From Zoogloea sp. (lineage in GTDB: Bacteria > Pseudomonadota > Gammaproteobacteria > Burkholderiales > Rhodocyclaceae), in the NCBI RefSeq assembly GCF_023150065.1, contig NZ_JAKLLN010000017.1, positions 1 to 64,000 on the forward strand: a stretch of 64,000 nucleotides of DNA, given 5' to 3'. Made by a program: the position numbers and the translations under genes. Positions 1-9,091 of the stretch are shown piece after piece. Below the pieces are notes generated by a model. It was not told where the DNA came from and did not search any database. It saw only the letters and a program-made list of their open reading frames with translations. Each line of letters begins with the position of its first letter. Within the stretch, counting starts at the first letter, position 1.

Positions 1-141
1 AAGCGCGCCAGCGCCAAGTACGGCGTGCCGGCCCGGGACATCCTGGTGGAGCTGGGCCGCCGCGGCATGGTGGGCGGGCAGGAGGACATGATCGAGGATA
101 CGGCCATCACCATGGCGCGGGCACGGGGGCTGACGGCCTGA
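1..141 (+). CDS. 4-hydroxy-2-oxovalerate aldolase, C-terminal end (partial)
   Basis: Only the last 46 residues are in the window; the gene begins upstream. The tail [19 protein letters not shown] is the highly conserved C-terminus of 4-hydroxy-2-oxovalerate aldolases (DmpG/BphI/MhpE type). These cleave the last intermediate of catechol meta-cleavage to pyruvate and acetaldehyde and channel the aldehyde to an acylating dehydrogenase. The stop is TGA at 139-141. An AraC-type regulator follows 27 bases later on the same strand, and a phenol-type sigma-54 regulator lies beyond it. I therefore infer that this is the end of an aromatic meta-cleavage operon lying mostly outside the window. The exact paralogue cannot be named from 46 residues. 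Confidence 0.8.
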   Translation, partial: KRASAKYGVPARDILVELGRRGMVGGQEDMIEDTAITMARARGLTA

Positions 142-168
142 CGCAGGCGCCTGGAGACGACGGTTTCG

Positions 169-1170
169 ATGTACTTTGTGTCGGGGGGCGAAATGCAACG
201 AAATCACCTGACGGGTCTTGAAGTACTGCAATCGCAGGATGTGGATGAAACCCGCGCGCTCGTCGCGGGCGTCTTCTGCGACCATCGCCTGTCCCTGACG
301 GACCGGACGTCCCAGCTCGACTATCGGCACCGCTACTTCCGCACCCCGGCCATGAGCTTCAGCGTGATCCGCTACGGCGCCGGGGTCCGTGTCGCCCCCC
401 AGGCGCTGGAGTCCTTCTTCCTGATCCAGCTGCCCCTCAAGGGCGGCGACCGCATCGAGTCGGCAAAGGAATCCCTGCTGAGCCAGCCCGGCCGGGGCAC
501 GATCCATTGCCCGGGCGAGTCCTTTTCCATGAACTGGAGTGCCGACTGCGCGAAGCTCGCGGTGCGCATCGAGCGTGATGCCATGGAACGGCACGCCGCC
601 GCCCTGCTCGGCCGCCCCCTGCCGCAGCGTCTCCATTTCGCGGCGGAGATGGACACCCGCAAGGGCAGTGGCCTGGCCTGGGAGCGGACGATCCGGCAAC
701 TCCTGCGCAGCGTCCAGCAGACCCCGGAGCTGGTGGGCCACCCCCTCATGCAGGCCCAGTTCGAGCAGCTGGTCATGTCGGGCCTGCTGATCTGGCAGTG
801 CAATACGCTGAGCAACTGTCTCGGCCAGCCCACCGCAAACGTTCAGCCCCGCCACCTCAAGCTGGCCGAGGACTACATGCGCGCCCACCTGGATGCGCCG
901 ATCACCAATGAAGAACTCGCCGCGCTGACGGGCATCAGCCTGCGCACCCTCTACAACAGCTTCAGGAAGTTCCGCGGCGTCAGCCCCATGCGCTACCTCA
1001 GGGACCTGCGCATGGACAAAGTCCGCGAGGCGCTGCTGGACGCCGACGGGATTCACAACGTCACCACCGTGGCCACCCAATGGGGCTTCTTCGAACTGGG
1101 CCGCTTCGCCGCCGAGTACCGCCGGCGCTACGGCGAATCCCCCAGCGACACCCTGCGGCGGCGGGGCTGA
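169..1170 (+). CDS. AraC/XylS-family transcriptional regulator
   Basis: 333 residues. The C-terminal ~100 residues carry the two AraC helix-turn-helix units: the first around ITNEELAALTGISLRTLYNSF and the second ending in the typical FGRFAxxYRxxxGxSPSxTLR pattern (here GRFAAEYRRRYGESPSDTLR). The N-terminal ~200 residues look like the cupin-type ligand domain of the XylS/AndR branch. The start at 169 has GGAGACG upstream; an in-frame ATG at 193 is an alternative. It follows the meta-cleavage gene closely, so it probably controls aromatic catabolism, perhaps responding to a benzoate-type acid. The effector is inference. Confidence 0.85.
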   Translation: MYFVSGGEMQRNHLTGLEVLQSQDVDETRALVAGVFCDHRLSLTDRTSQLDYRHRYFRTPAMSFSVIRYGAGVRVAPQALESFFLIQLPLKGGDRIESAKESLLSQPGRGTIHCPGESFSMNWSADCAKLAVRIERDAMERHAAALLGRPLPQRLHFAAEMDTRKGSGLAWERTIRQLLRSVQQTPELVGHPLMQAQFEQLVMSGLLIWQCNTLSNCLGQPTANVQPRHLKLAEDYMRAHLDAPITNEELAALTGISLRTLYNSFRKFRGVSPMRYLRDLRMDKVREALLDADGIHNVTTVATQWGFFELGRFAAEYRRRYGESPSDTLRRRG

Positions 1171-1232
1171 ACCCCAGCGCACAGGTGGCACACCGACACG
1201 CCGTCTGACGGTGGACGTGGCCTCTTGCGTAG

Positions 1233-1310
1233 GGGTGACTTCAGTCGCCCCAGTGCACGTCAATCACCGGCATACCCTCAATCGCAGTCCGCGGGCGACT
1301 GAAGTCGCCC
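1233..1310. repeat. REP-like inverted pair (two palindrome copies)
   Basis: Two copies of an 18-base palindrome of the form GGGCGACTGAAGTCGCCC lie at 1233-1250 (one T for C change, opposite orientation) and 1293-1310. Each copy can form a hairpin, and the pair can form a larger cruciform. Related copies occur at 3064, 28889, 37936 and 37979, always between genes. This is the architecture of REP/BIME elements. Here the pair sits between the tail ends of the AraC gene and the convergent sigma-54 regulator gene, so it may also act as a bidirectional terminator. Confidence 0.8.
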
Positions 1311-1312
1311 CC

Positions 1313-2983
<1,671 letters not shown>

Positions 2984-3063
2984 CGTGTCCCCGTTGTTTT
3001 ATGTGACCCTCGGCCTCTGCGGGCCGGGGTGGATGCGTACTTTAACCCTGCACAGCCATCCGC

Positions 3064-3081
3064 GGGCGGCTGAAGCCGCCC
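3064..3081. repeat. REP-like palindrome, single copy
   Basis: GGGCGGCTGAAGCCGCCC is a compensated variant of the palindrome at 1293 and 37936: a base change in one arm is matched in the other, so the stem is preserved. The flanks (TCCGC before, CTACA after) match those of the other copies. It lies between the sigma-54 regulator's upstream region and the 3' end of the UspA-hemerythrin gene. The compensated change suggests that the hairpin itself is selected. Confidence 0.75.
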
Positions 3082-3101
3082 CTACATTGCCCCTGCCGTG
3101 C

Positions 3102-4118
3102 TCACACGGGGGTGGCATTCATCAGCTTCACGAACATCCGCTTGAAGGCTTCGTCCTGCTCGCCGCCCACCCGCACTTGGGCGTTGCGACCAAAGGCGTC
3201 GGCGATGGCCTGCCAGTCGGCGGCGTCCAGATGCTGGCGGGCAGCGGGGAGGATGAGCTTTTCTTCGGTGCTCAGGTGGCGCCACTGGGCTTCGGCGAAG
3301 GCTTCCAGGGCGGCGGCCAGGGCGTGGCGCTGGCCGTCGTTGTGGCGGGTCGCCACCAGGGCCTGCTCCACGGCCTGGATCTGGGCGCTGCCCTCGCTGT
3401 GCTCGGCGCGCAGCTGGGCGATGAGGGGGGCGGATTCGGGATGGCGCGCGGCCAGGCGGGCAAACAGGAACTGCTCCTCCTTGGGGTGGTGCAGCACCTC
3501 GGGGAAGGCCTGGATGTAGCGCACCAGCTGGCCCACGAAGTCCAGGTCGGGCAGCGGGCCGCTGGTGCGCAGCCGGGTGGCGGCGTCGCGCAGGCCGCGG
3601 ATCACCGCGGCGATGGCCCGGTGCTCGTCCTTGATCACCGCAATGGCCACATCGGCGGCGCTGCCGGTGGCGTTGGACTCCACGCTGGCCACCAGCACCG
3701 GCAGGGTGCTGTGGGCCAGCACCTTCTGGGTCTGGGAGCCGAGCATCAGGGCCTTGAGCCCCTTGTGCCCGTGGGAGGCCATGAAGATCAGGTCGCAGCC
3801 CTGCTCCGCCGCCACGTCGAGGATCAGCTCGTAGGGGCGCGGGCCGGTGCGGGCCACGGCCGCGCAGGGGATGGCGAAGGCCCCCGCCGCCGCCACGGCC
3901 TTGGCCAGGATGGCGCTGGCCTCGCCGGCGGCGGCTTCGGCAAAGTCCTGCGGTTCGAGGCTGCGCAGCAGGGCGCCGTCGCCGCTGGCCCCCAGGTCAC
4001 CCCGGGCGCTGAAGAAGGTGATGCGGGCGCCCAGGCTGCGGGCAAAGTCGACGGCCTGGGTGACCAGGCCGATGGACAGCGCGGAGCCGTCCAGGGGCAC
4101 GAGCAGGTGACGGTACAT
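3102..4118 (-). CDS. UspA universal stress domain fused to a hemerythrin-like domain
   Basis: 338 residues starting at the ATG 4116-4118, preceded by GAGGAG; the longer open frame upstream is antisense to the permease gene. Residues 1-145 form a UspA fold (start MYRHLLVPLDGS; signature MASHGHKGLKALMLGS, with VLVA at the end of the last strand). Residues ~155-335 form a hemerythrin-like four-helix bundle with plausible iron ligands His166, His211, Glu215, His240, His281 and Glu285. UspA domains bind ATP and act in stress survival; hemerythrins bind a di-iron centre that senses or carries O2 or NO. It is the last gene of the minus-strand operon, 41 bases after the RND permease. Its role there is unknown; redox sensing is inference. 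Confidence 0.88.
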   Translation of the reverse strand: MYRHLLVPLDGSALSIGLVTQAVDFARSLGARITFFSARGDLGASGDGALLRSLEPQDFAEAAAGEASAILAKAVAAAGAFAIPCAAVARTGPRPYELILDVAAEQGCDLIFMASHGHKGLKALMLGSQTQKVLAHSTLPVLVASVESNATGSAADVAIAVIKDEHRAIAAVIRGLRDAATRLRTSGPLPDLDFVGQLVRYIQAFPEVLHHPKEEQFLFARLAARHPESAPLIAQLRAEHSEGSAQIQAVEQALVATRHNDGQRHALAAALEAFAEAQWRHLSTEEKLILPAARQHLDAADWQAIADAFGRNAQVRVGGEQDEAFKRMFVKLMNATPV

Positions 4119-4159
4119 GGAGCGGGTCTCCTCGGATTCGGTTTCGCGTGGGGTCGGTT

Positions 4160-6553
4160 TCAGGCCCGGGCCTTGGGCTTGAGCAGGAAGTGCCCCAGGG
4201 CCGGCAGCAGGATCAGGGCGCCGAGCATGTTCCAGATGAACATGAAGGCCAGCAGGATGCCCATGTCGGCCTGGAACTTGATGGGCGACCAGGCCCAGGT
4301 GGCGACGGCGATGCCCAGGGTGACGCCGGTCAGCACCACCACCTTGCCGGTGAAGGTGAGGGCCTTGTAGTAGGCCTCCGACAGGCTCATGCCGCCCTTC
4401 AGCCGGGCCAGGGTGACGGTCATGATGTACAGCGCGTAATCCACGCCGATACCCACGCCGAGGGCGATCACCGGCAGGGTGGCGACCTTGACGCCGATGT
4501 TGAGCCACACCATCAGGGCCTCGCACAGCACCGAGGTGAGCATCAGCGGCAGCACGGCGCAGATCACCGCCTGCCAGGAGCGGAAGGTGATGAAGGCCAG
4601 CACGATCACCGCCAGGTACACCAGGCCCAGCATCTCCACGTTGGCCTTCTTCACCACGATGTTGGTGGCGGCCTCGATGCCGGCGTTGCCGGCGGCGTTG
4701 AGGATGCGCAGCTCGTCGCTGCCATGGCGGGCGGCAAAGCCTTCCACCACCTTCACCACGCTGTCCAGGGTGTCGGCCTTGTGGTCCTTGAGGTAGGCGT
4801 ACACCGTGAGCAGGTCGCAGTTCTGGTTGAACATCTCCCGCGGGGCGCGGGTGATGATGGCGTTGAGGTTGTCCTGGGAACGGGGGATCTCGTACCACTT
4901 GAGGCTGCCCTCGTTCATGCCGGCGTTGGCCACCTTGGCCAGGCCCGCCAGGGAGCTGGTGGCCTCGACACCGGGCAGCTGCTGCAGCTCGCGCTCCAGG
5001 GCATCCACGGTGGTAAGGGTGGTGTAGTGGGCGCAGGCGTACTGGGGCGTCTTAACCATCACCACATACACGTCGCTGCTGGCGGCGTAGTTGGCCACCA
5101 TGAAGGCGTTGTCGCGGTTGTAGCGGGAGTCGGGGCGCAGCTCGGGGGCACCGGGGTCGGTGTCACCGATCTTGAGCTGGAAGCTCACCACCAGGCCGGC
5201 GATGCCCATGGCGGTGCCCACCAGCACGGCCACACTGGCCCACTTGCGCTGGGTGAAGAGATCCAGGAAGGCCCAGAAGGGGTGCTTGGCGTGCTGGCTG
5301 TCGCCCGCCTCGGCGATCTCGTCGCGCAGGCTGCGCTGGGCCGCCACCGGGCTGACCCCGGTGTAGGACAGCAGGATGGGCAGCAGCACCAGGTTGGTGA
5401 AGATCAGCACCGCCACGCCGATGCTGGCGGTGATGGCCAGATCCTGGATCACCTGGATGTCGATCACCATCAGCACCGCAAAGCCCACCGCGTCGGCCAG
5501 CAGCGCCGTCATGCCGGCCAGGAAGAGGCGGCGGAAGGTGTAGCGGGCGGCCACCAGCTTGTGGGTGCCACGGCCGATGTCCTGCATGATGCCGTTCATC
5601 TTCTGGGCGCCGTGGCTCATGCCGATGGCAAACACCAGGAAGGGCACCAGCACCGAGTAGGGGTCGAGCTCGTAGCCCAGGGTGGGCAGCAGGCCGAGCA
5701 GCCACACCACGGCGATCATCGAGCACAGCACCACCAGCAGGGTGCTGCGGATGCAGCGGGTGTACCAGTAGAGCACCGCCGTGCAGATGGCGATGGCCAT
5801 GGCAAAGAAGATCAGCACCTGCTGCAGGCCTTCAATCAGGTCGCCCACCACCTTGGCAAAGCCGGTGACATGGATGGCCACCTTGTCCGATTCGTACTTG
5901 GCACGCAGGTCTTCGATACGCTGGGACAGGGCGTGGTAGTCGATGCGCTCGCCGGTCTCGGCCACCTTGTCCTGCAGGGGCACCAGCACGATGCTCGACT
6001 TGTAGTTGGCGGCCACCAGCTGGCCGATCTCGCCGGAGCGCTCCACGTTGAGGCGCACCTGGGCCAGGCTCTCCGGGGCACCGTCGTAGTCGTCGGGCAC
6101 CACCGGGCCACCGTCCAGGCCGTCCTCGGTCACGCCGGTCCAGCGCACCGAGGGCGCCCACAGGGACTTCATGTAGGGGCGGTCCACGCCGGGGTAGAGG
6201 AAGACCTCGTCGGAGATCTTCTTCACCGTGTCCAGGTACTCGGGGTCGAAGATGTCGCCCTGCTTCGCCTCGACGGCGATGCGCAGGCTGTTGCCCATAC
6301 CCGCCAGCTGGCCCCGGTTCTCGAGGAAGTTGACGATGTAGGGGTGCTTCGTCGGGATCATCTTCTCGAAGGCGGCGTTGAGCGACAGGCCCATGGCCTT
6401 GTAGCCCAGCACCACGCTGATCAGCGCGCACAGCACGACGATCACCAGCCGGTTGTTGAAGAGGATGCGCTCGGGCAGGGTGCCGGAGCGGGCGTCGAAA
6501 TCGGCCAGGTTGCGGATCACCAGGCCGTCGGGGATGTCATGGGCGTGGCTCAT
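4160..6553 (-). CDS. MMPL/RND-superfamily inner-membrane transporter
   Basis: 797 residues with the MMPL layout: a first membrane helix near residues 33-54, a large periplasmic loop, five more helices to ~residue 395, a second loop, and a final helix bundle with the GVGVDYALYIM-type sterol-sensing/MMPL signature near residue 700. The length fits bacterial lipid-type exporters, about 250 residues short of HAE drug pumps. ATG 6551-6553 overlaps the stop of the upstream BNR-repeat gene by four bases, showing translational coupling. Permeases of this kind recur beside DUF1329 and DUF1302 genes in aromatic- and steroid-degrading proteobacteria. I infer movement of a hydrophobic compound or lipid across the envelope; direction and substrate are unknown. 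Confidence 0.88.
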   Translation of the reverse strand: MSHAHDIPDGLVIRNLADFDARSGTLPERILFNNRLVIVVLCALISVVLGYKAMGLSLNAAFEKMIPTKHPYIVNFLENRGQLAGMGNSLRIAVEAKQGDIFDPEYLDTVKKISDEVFLYPGVDRPYMKSLWAPSVRWTGVTEDGLDGGPVVPDDYDGAPESLAQVRLNVERSGEIGQLVAANYKSSIVLVPLQDKVAETGERIDYHALSQRIEDLRAKYESDKVAIHVTGFAKVVGDLIEGLQQVLIFFAMAIAICTAVLYWYTRCIRSTLLVVLCSMIAVVWLLGLLPTLGYELDPYSVLVPFLVFAIGMSHGAQKMNGIMQDIGRGTHKLVAARYTFRRLFLAGMTALLADAVGFAVLMVIDIQVIQDLAITASIGVAVLIFTNLVLLPILLSYTGVSPVAAQRSLRDEIAEAGDSQHAKHPFWAFLDLFTQRKWASVAVLVGTAMGIAGLVVSFQLKIGDTDPGAPELRPDSRYNRDNAFMVANYAASSDVYVVMVKTPQYACAHYTTLTTVDALERELQQLPGVEATSSLAGLAKVANAGMNEGSLKWYEIPRSQDNLNAIITRAPREMFNQNCDLLTVYAYLKDHKADTLDSVVKVVEGFAARHGSDELRILNAAGNAGIEAATNIVVKKANVEMLGLVYLAVIVLAFITFRSWQAVICAVLPLMLTSVLCEALMVWLNIGVKVATLPVIALGVGIGVDYALYIMTVTLARLKGGMSLSEAYYKALTFTGKVVVLTGVTLGIAVATWAWSPIKFQADMGILLAFMFIWNMLGALILLPALGHFLLKPKARA

Positions 6554-7668
6554 TTGCTGGCTTCCGCGGTGAGGGTTGCGGGCTCGACGCGGCTCGTGCC
6601 GCGGGCTCCGGAGACGATCAGGGCACCATCGGCGGCCTGCACCATGCCGGTCAGGCCGGTGGGCAGGGGCGTGGCGAGGGGCGCGAAGCGGGTGGCGGCG
6701 GCGTCACCGCGCAGCAGGCGGCCGCTCTCGTCGGCCAGCAGCAGGCTGCCGTCGGCCAGACGCAGGCCGGCGCTCAAGGTCACCGGCTGGGCCAGCTCGA
6801 TGCGCGTCCAGCTGGCGCCCTGGTCGGCGCTGCGCCAGGCATTGCCGCGCAGGCCATAGGCCAGCAGCGCGCCGTCGGCCACTTCGAGGGCGCCAAAATA
6901 GGTACCGGCGTAGGGCGTGGTGAGGCGCTGGAAGCTGGCGCCGCCGTCCGTCGAGCGGATCAGGGTGCCCTGCTCGCCGGCCAGCAGCAGGCGGCCGTTT
7001 GCCTCACCCACGGCGTAGAGGTGCTTGCCGCCGGGGTTGGGGATGCGCCCCATCAGCGACTGCCAGGTCTTGCCGCCATCGTTAGTGGCCAGGGCCAGCC
7101 CGTAGGCGCCCACCACCCAGCCCCGGCTGGCGTCGGCAAAGTGCAGGCCCAGGAAGGGCTTGTCGGGCCCGTCCTGCACCAGGCCCTCGGCCTCGCGCTG
7201 GTGCTTGAGCGCGGCAGGGTCGCCGCTGGCGGCGGCGGCCCGGGCGGCCTCGGCGATCAGGGCAGCGGCCTTCGCCCCGTCCAGCTGCACCTGCCAGGTG
7301 TCACCGGCGTCGGCGCTGTGCAGCACCACGCCGCTGTGGCCCACGGCCCAGCCCAGGGTGTCGGACACAAAGCGCACCTGGGTCAGGGCCACGCTGACGG
7401 GCACCTGCCTGGCCTGCCGCCAACTGCGGCCATCGTCATCGGAGAGCAGCACCAGGCCGCGCTCGCCCACCGACACCAGGCGCTTGCCGGCCCGGGCCAC
7501 CGAGAGCTGCAGGGAGGTGGCGGCACGTACATTGGCCTGGGCCGGCTGGGCCAGCAGGTCGGGCACCGCCCGGGCGGCATCGCCACCCGCGGCAAGGGCC
7601 GTGGCCACCGCCAGGGCGGCACAGGAGAGGGTCGCGGCCAGGCGGCGACCGGAGAGAAAGGCTTGCAT
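6550..7668 (-). CDS. YCF48/BNR-repeat exported beta-propeller protein
   Basis: 372 residues. An N-terminal signal peptide (SGRRLAATLSCAALAVATAL followed by an Ala-rich cleavage region) points to the periplasm. The rest is a series of BNR/Asp-box units such as SDDDGRSW, SADAGDTW, TNDGGKTW, STDGGASF and SADQGASW. These fold as a beta-propeller and resemble the photosystem II assembly factor YCF48/HCF136. In proteobacteria, such proteins are typically encoded beside MMPL permeases and DUF1329/DUF1302 proteins. It overlaps the permease gene by four bases. I infer a periplasmic partner of the permease. No enzymatic residues are evident, and the family name does not imply photosynthesis here. Confidence 0.85.
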   Translation of the reverse strand: MQAFLSGRRLAATLSCAALAVATALAAGGDAARAVPDLLAQPAQANVRAATSLQLSVARAGKRLVSVGERGLVLLSDDDGRSWRQARQVPVSVALTQVRFVSDTLGWAVGHSGVVLHSADAGDTWQVQLDGAKAAALIAEAARAAAASGDPAALKHQREAEGLVQDGPDKPFLGLHFADASRGWVVGAYGLALATNDGGKTWQSLMGRIPNPGGKHLYAVGEANGRLLLAGEQGTLIRSTDGGASFQRLTTPYAGTYFGALEVADGALLAYGLRGNAWRSADQGASWTRIELAQPVTLSAGLRLADGSLLLADESGRLLRGDAAATRFAPLATPLPTGLTGMVQAADGALIVSGARGTSRVEPATLTAEASK

Positions 7669-7716
7669 CGTCGAATACCTGAATGCGGGCTACCGAAGAT
7701 AAGAACTCGACGCGCG

Positions 7717-9063
7717 TCAGCGGGCGGCTTCGGCGGCCACGGCATCACCCGTGAAGTAGGTTTCCTTCTTGCGCGGCACGATCTTGAAGTCTTCGTCGTT
7801 GAGGGCCTGGATGACGCTCATGGTGCCGGCCTGGAGGTTGAAGACGGTGGCGGTCTTCATCATGGTGCCGGGCAGCGCCGGGACCACGAAGGGCGTGACC
7901 TGGGTGGTGCGCCACAGCTTGCCTTCGGTGTCGAAGCCGTCCACCAGGCTGATCAGCCAGGTGTCTTCGTCCAGGTAGTAGCGGCGCTTGGGCACGGCGT
8001 GGCGCTTGCCCGAGGCCACGGTAGCCTCGACCACCCACACGCGGTGCTTCTCCCAGCGCACGTGCTCGGGGTTGAGGTGGTGCTTGCCGATGGCGTCGTC
8101 CAGCTTGGCGCCGATGAAGCCATTGTTGTTGTAGGGGATGAGCATTTCCTTCTTGCCCACCAGCTTCCACTGGAAGCGGTCGAGGGCACCGAAGAAGCCC
8201 TGCACCTCGTCGAAGTAGTTGGCGCCGGAGGCCACGAAATCGGGGGTGTCGTAGGACACGGTGGGGGCGCGGCGCACGCGGCGCTGACCCACCAGGTACT
8301 GCCAGGCCTGGCGCGACTGCTTCATGTCGATGCTGTCGCGGATCACCAGGGACTCACCGGCCTTGAACGGGGGCTCCAGGGTGTTGAAGCGGAACATGGC
8401 GTATTCGCCCGACCAGCTCTCGGGGGTGGCGTCCTTGTAGTACTGGGGGTACTGGAAGGCGATCTCGTTGCGGGTGGCCAGGGTCTTGCTGCCGTCGGCG
8501 TTGCCGACGATGTTCTTGAAGCGGTACTCGATGGACTCGGCTTCGAGGCGCATCAGGTAGTTCCACATCACTTCGACGCCTTCCTTGGGGATGGGGAAGG
8601 GAGTGCCGCCGATGCAGCCTTCCAGAGAGTAGCCGCCATCCTTGGTCTTGCAGCGGGTGGCGTTCTTGAAGACGTTGTCGTAGACCTCCTGGGGCGCCGC
8701 GGCGGTGCGGTGGCTGGGGTACACATCGAGGCGGAAGCTGTCCGGGTACTTGGCCAGCAGGGCCTTGCTGCCGTCCGACAGCAGGTCGGCGTACTGGGCG
8801 GCGTTCTTGGCGGTGACCTGGTAGAGGGGCTTCTCGTCGGCGAAGATCTGGGTGGGGATCACGCCCAGCTTCTTGCCGGGCAGGGCCTTGGTGATGCCGC
8901 CGTTCCAGGCGGGGATGCTGCCGTCCTTGTTGGCGGCCTTCTCGCCGCCCAGGGGCGTGAGGGTGGTCTTGAGCTTGGCGGCCTCGTCGGCCGTCACGGC
9001 GGCGTGGGCGGCGCCGGCCAGCACGCCCATGAGGGCGGCAGCGATGATCGTGGTCTTGGTCAT
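7717..9063 (-). CDS. DUF1329 family exported protein
   Basis: 448 residues with a clear signal peptide ending after AGAAHA. The mature protein matches the DUF1329 pattern: an N-terminal stretch with GSIPAWNGG, a central aromatic-rich beta region and a C-terminal YYLDEDTWLISLVDGFD-like segment. The family is thought to have a LolB/LppX-like lipid-binding fold and is nearly always co-encoded with DUF1302. It lies 48 bases upstream of the BNR-repeat gene and just downstream of the DUF1302 gene in one minus-strand run. I infer a periplasmic carrier for a hydrophobic ligand working between the outer-membrane DUF1302 protein and the MMPL permease. No family member is characterised well enough for a firmer call. 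Confidence 0.88.
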   Translation of the reverse strand: MTKTTIIAAALMGVLAGAAHAAVTADEAAKLKTTLTPLGGEKAANKDGSIPAWNGGITKALPGKKLGVIPTQIFADEKPLYQVTAKNAAQYADLLSDGSKALLAKYPDSFRLDVYPSHRTAAAPQEVYDNVFKNATRCKTKDGGYSLEGCIGGTPFPIPKEGVEVMWNYLMRLEAESIEYRFKNIVGNADGSKTLATRNEIAFQYPQYYKDATPESWSGEYAMFRFNTLEPPFKAGESLVIRDSIDMKQSRQAWQYLVGQRRVRRAPTVSYDTPDFVASGANYFDEVQGFFGALDRFQWKLVGKKEMLIPYNNNGFIGAKLDDAIGKHHLNPEHVRWEKHRVWVVEATVASGKRHAVPKRRYYLDEDTWLISLVDGFDTEGKLWRTTQVTPFVVPALPGTMMKTATVFNLQAGTMSVIQALNDEDFKIVPRKKETYFTGDAVAAEAAR

Positions 9064-9091
9064 GAGAGTCTCCGGAATGTTCTTGTTCGAG

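Noticed and set aside
1185-1201. TGGCAC resembling a sigma-54 -24 element
   Set aside because: The matching -12 TTGC at the right spacing is absent, and the position is between convergent gene ends.
4119-4898. Upstream extension of the UspA-hemerythrin frame
   Set aside because: The 260 extra codons lie out of frame inside the permease gene on the same strand and read as Arg/Gly-rich shadow. The ATG at 4118 has a good ribosome site and the canonical UspA start.
4148-6859. 903-codon plus-strand open frame
   Set aside because: Antisense to the MMPL permease; no recognisable domain and a His/Gly-rich composition.
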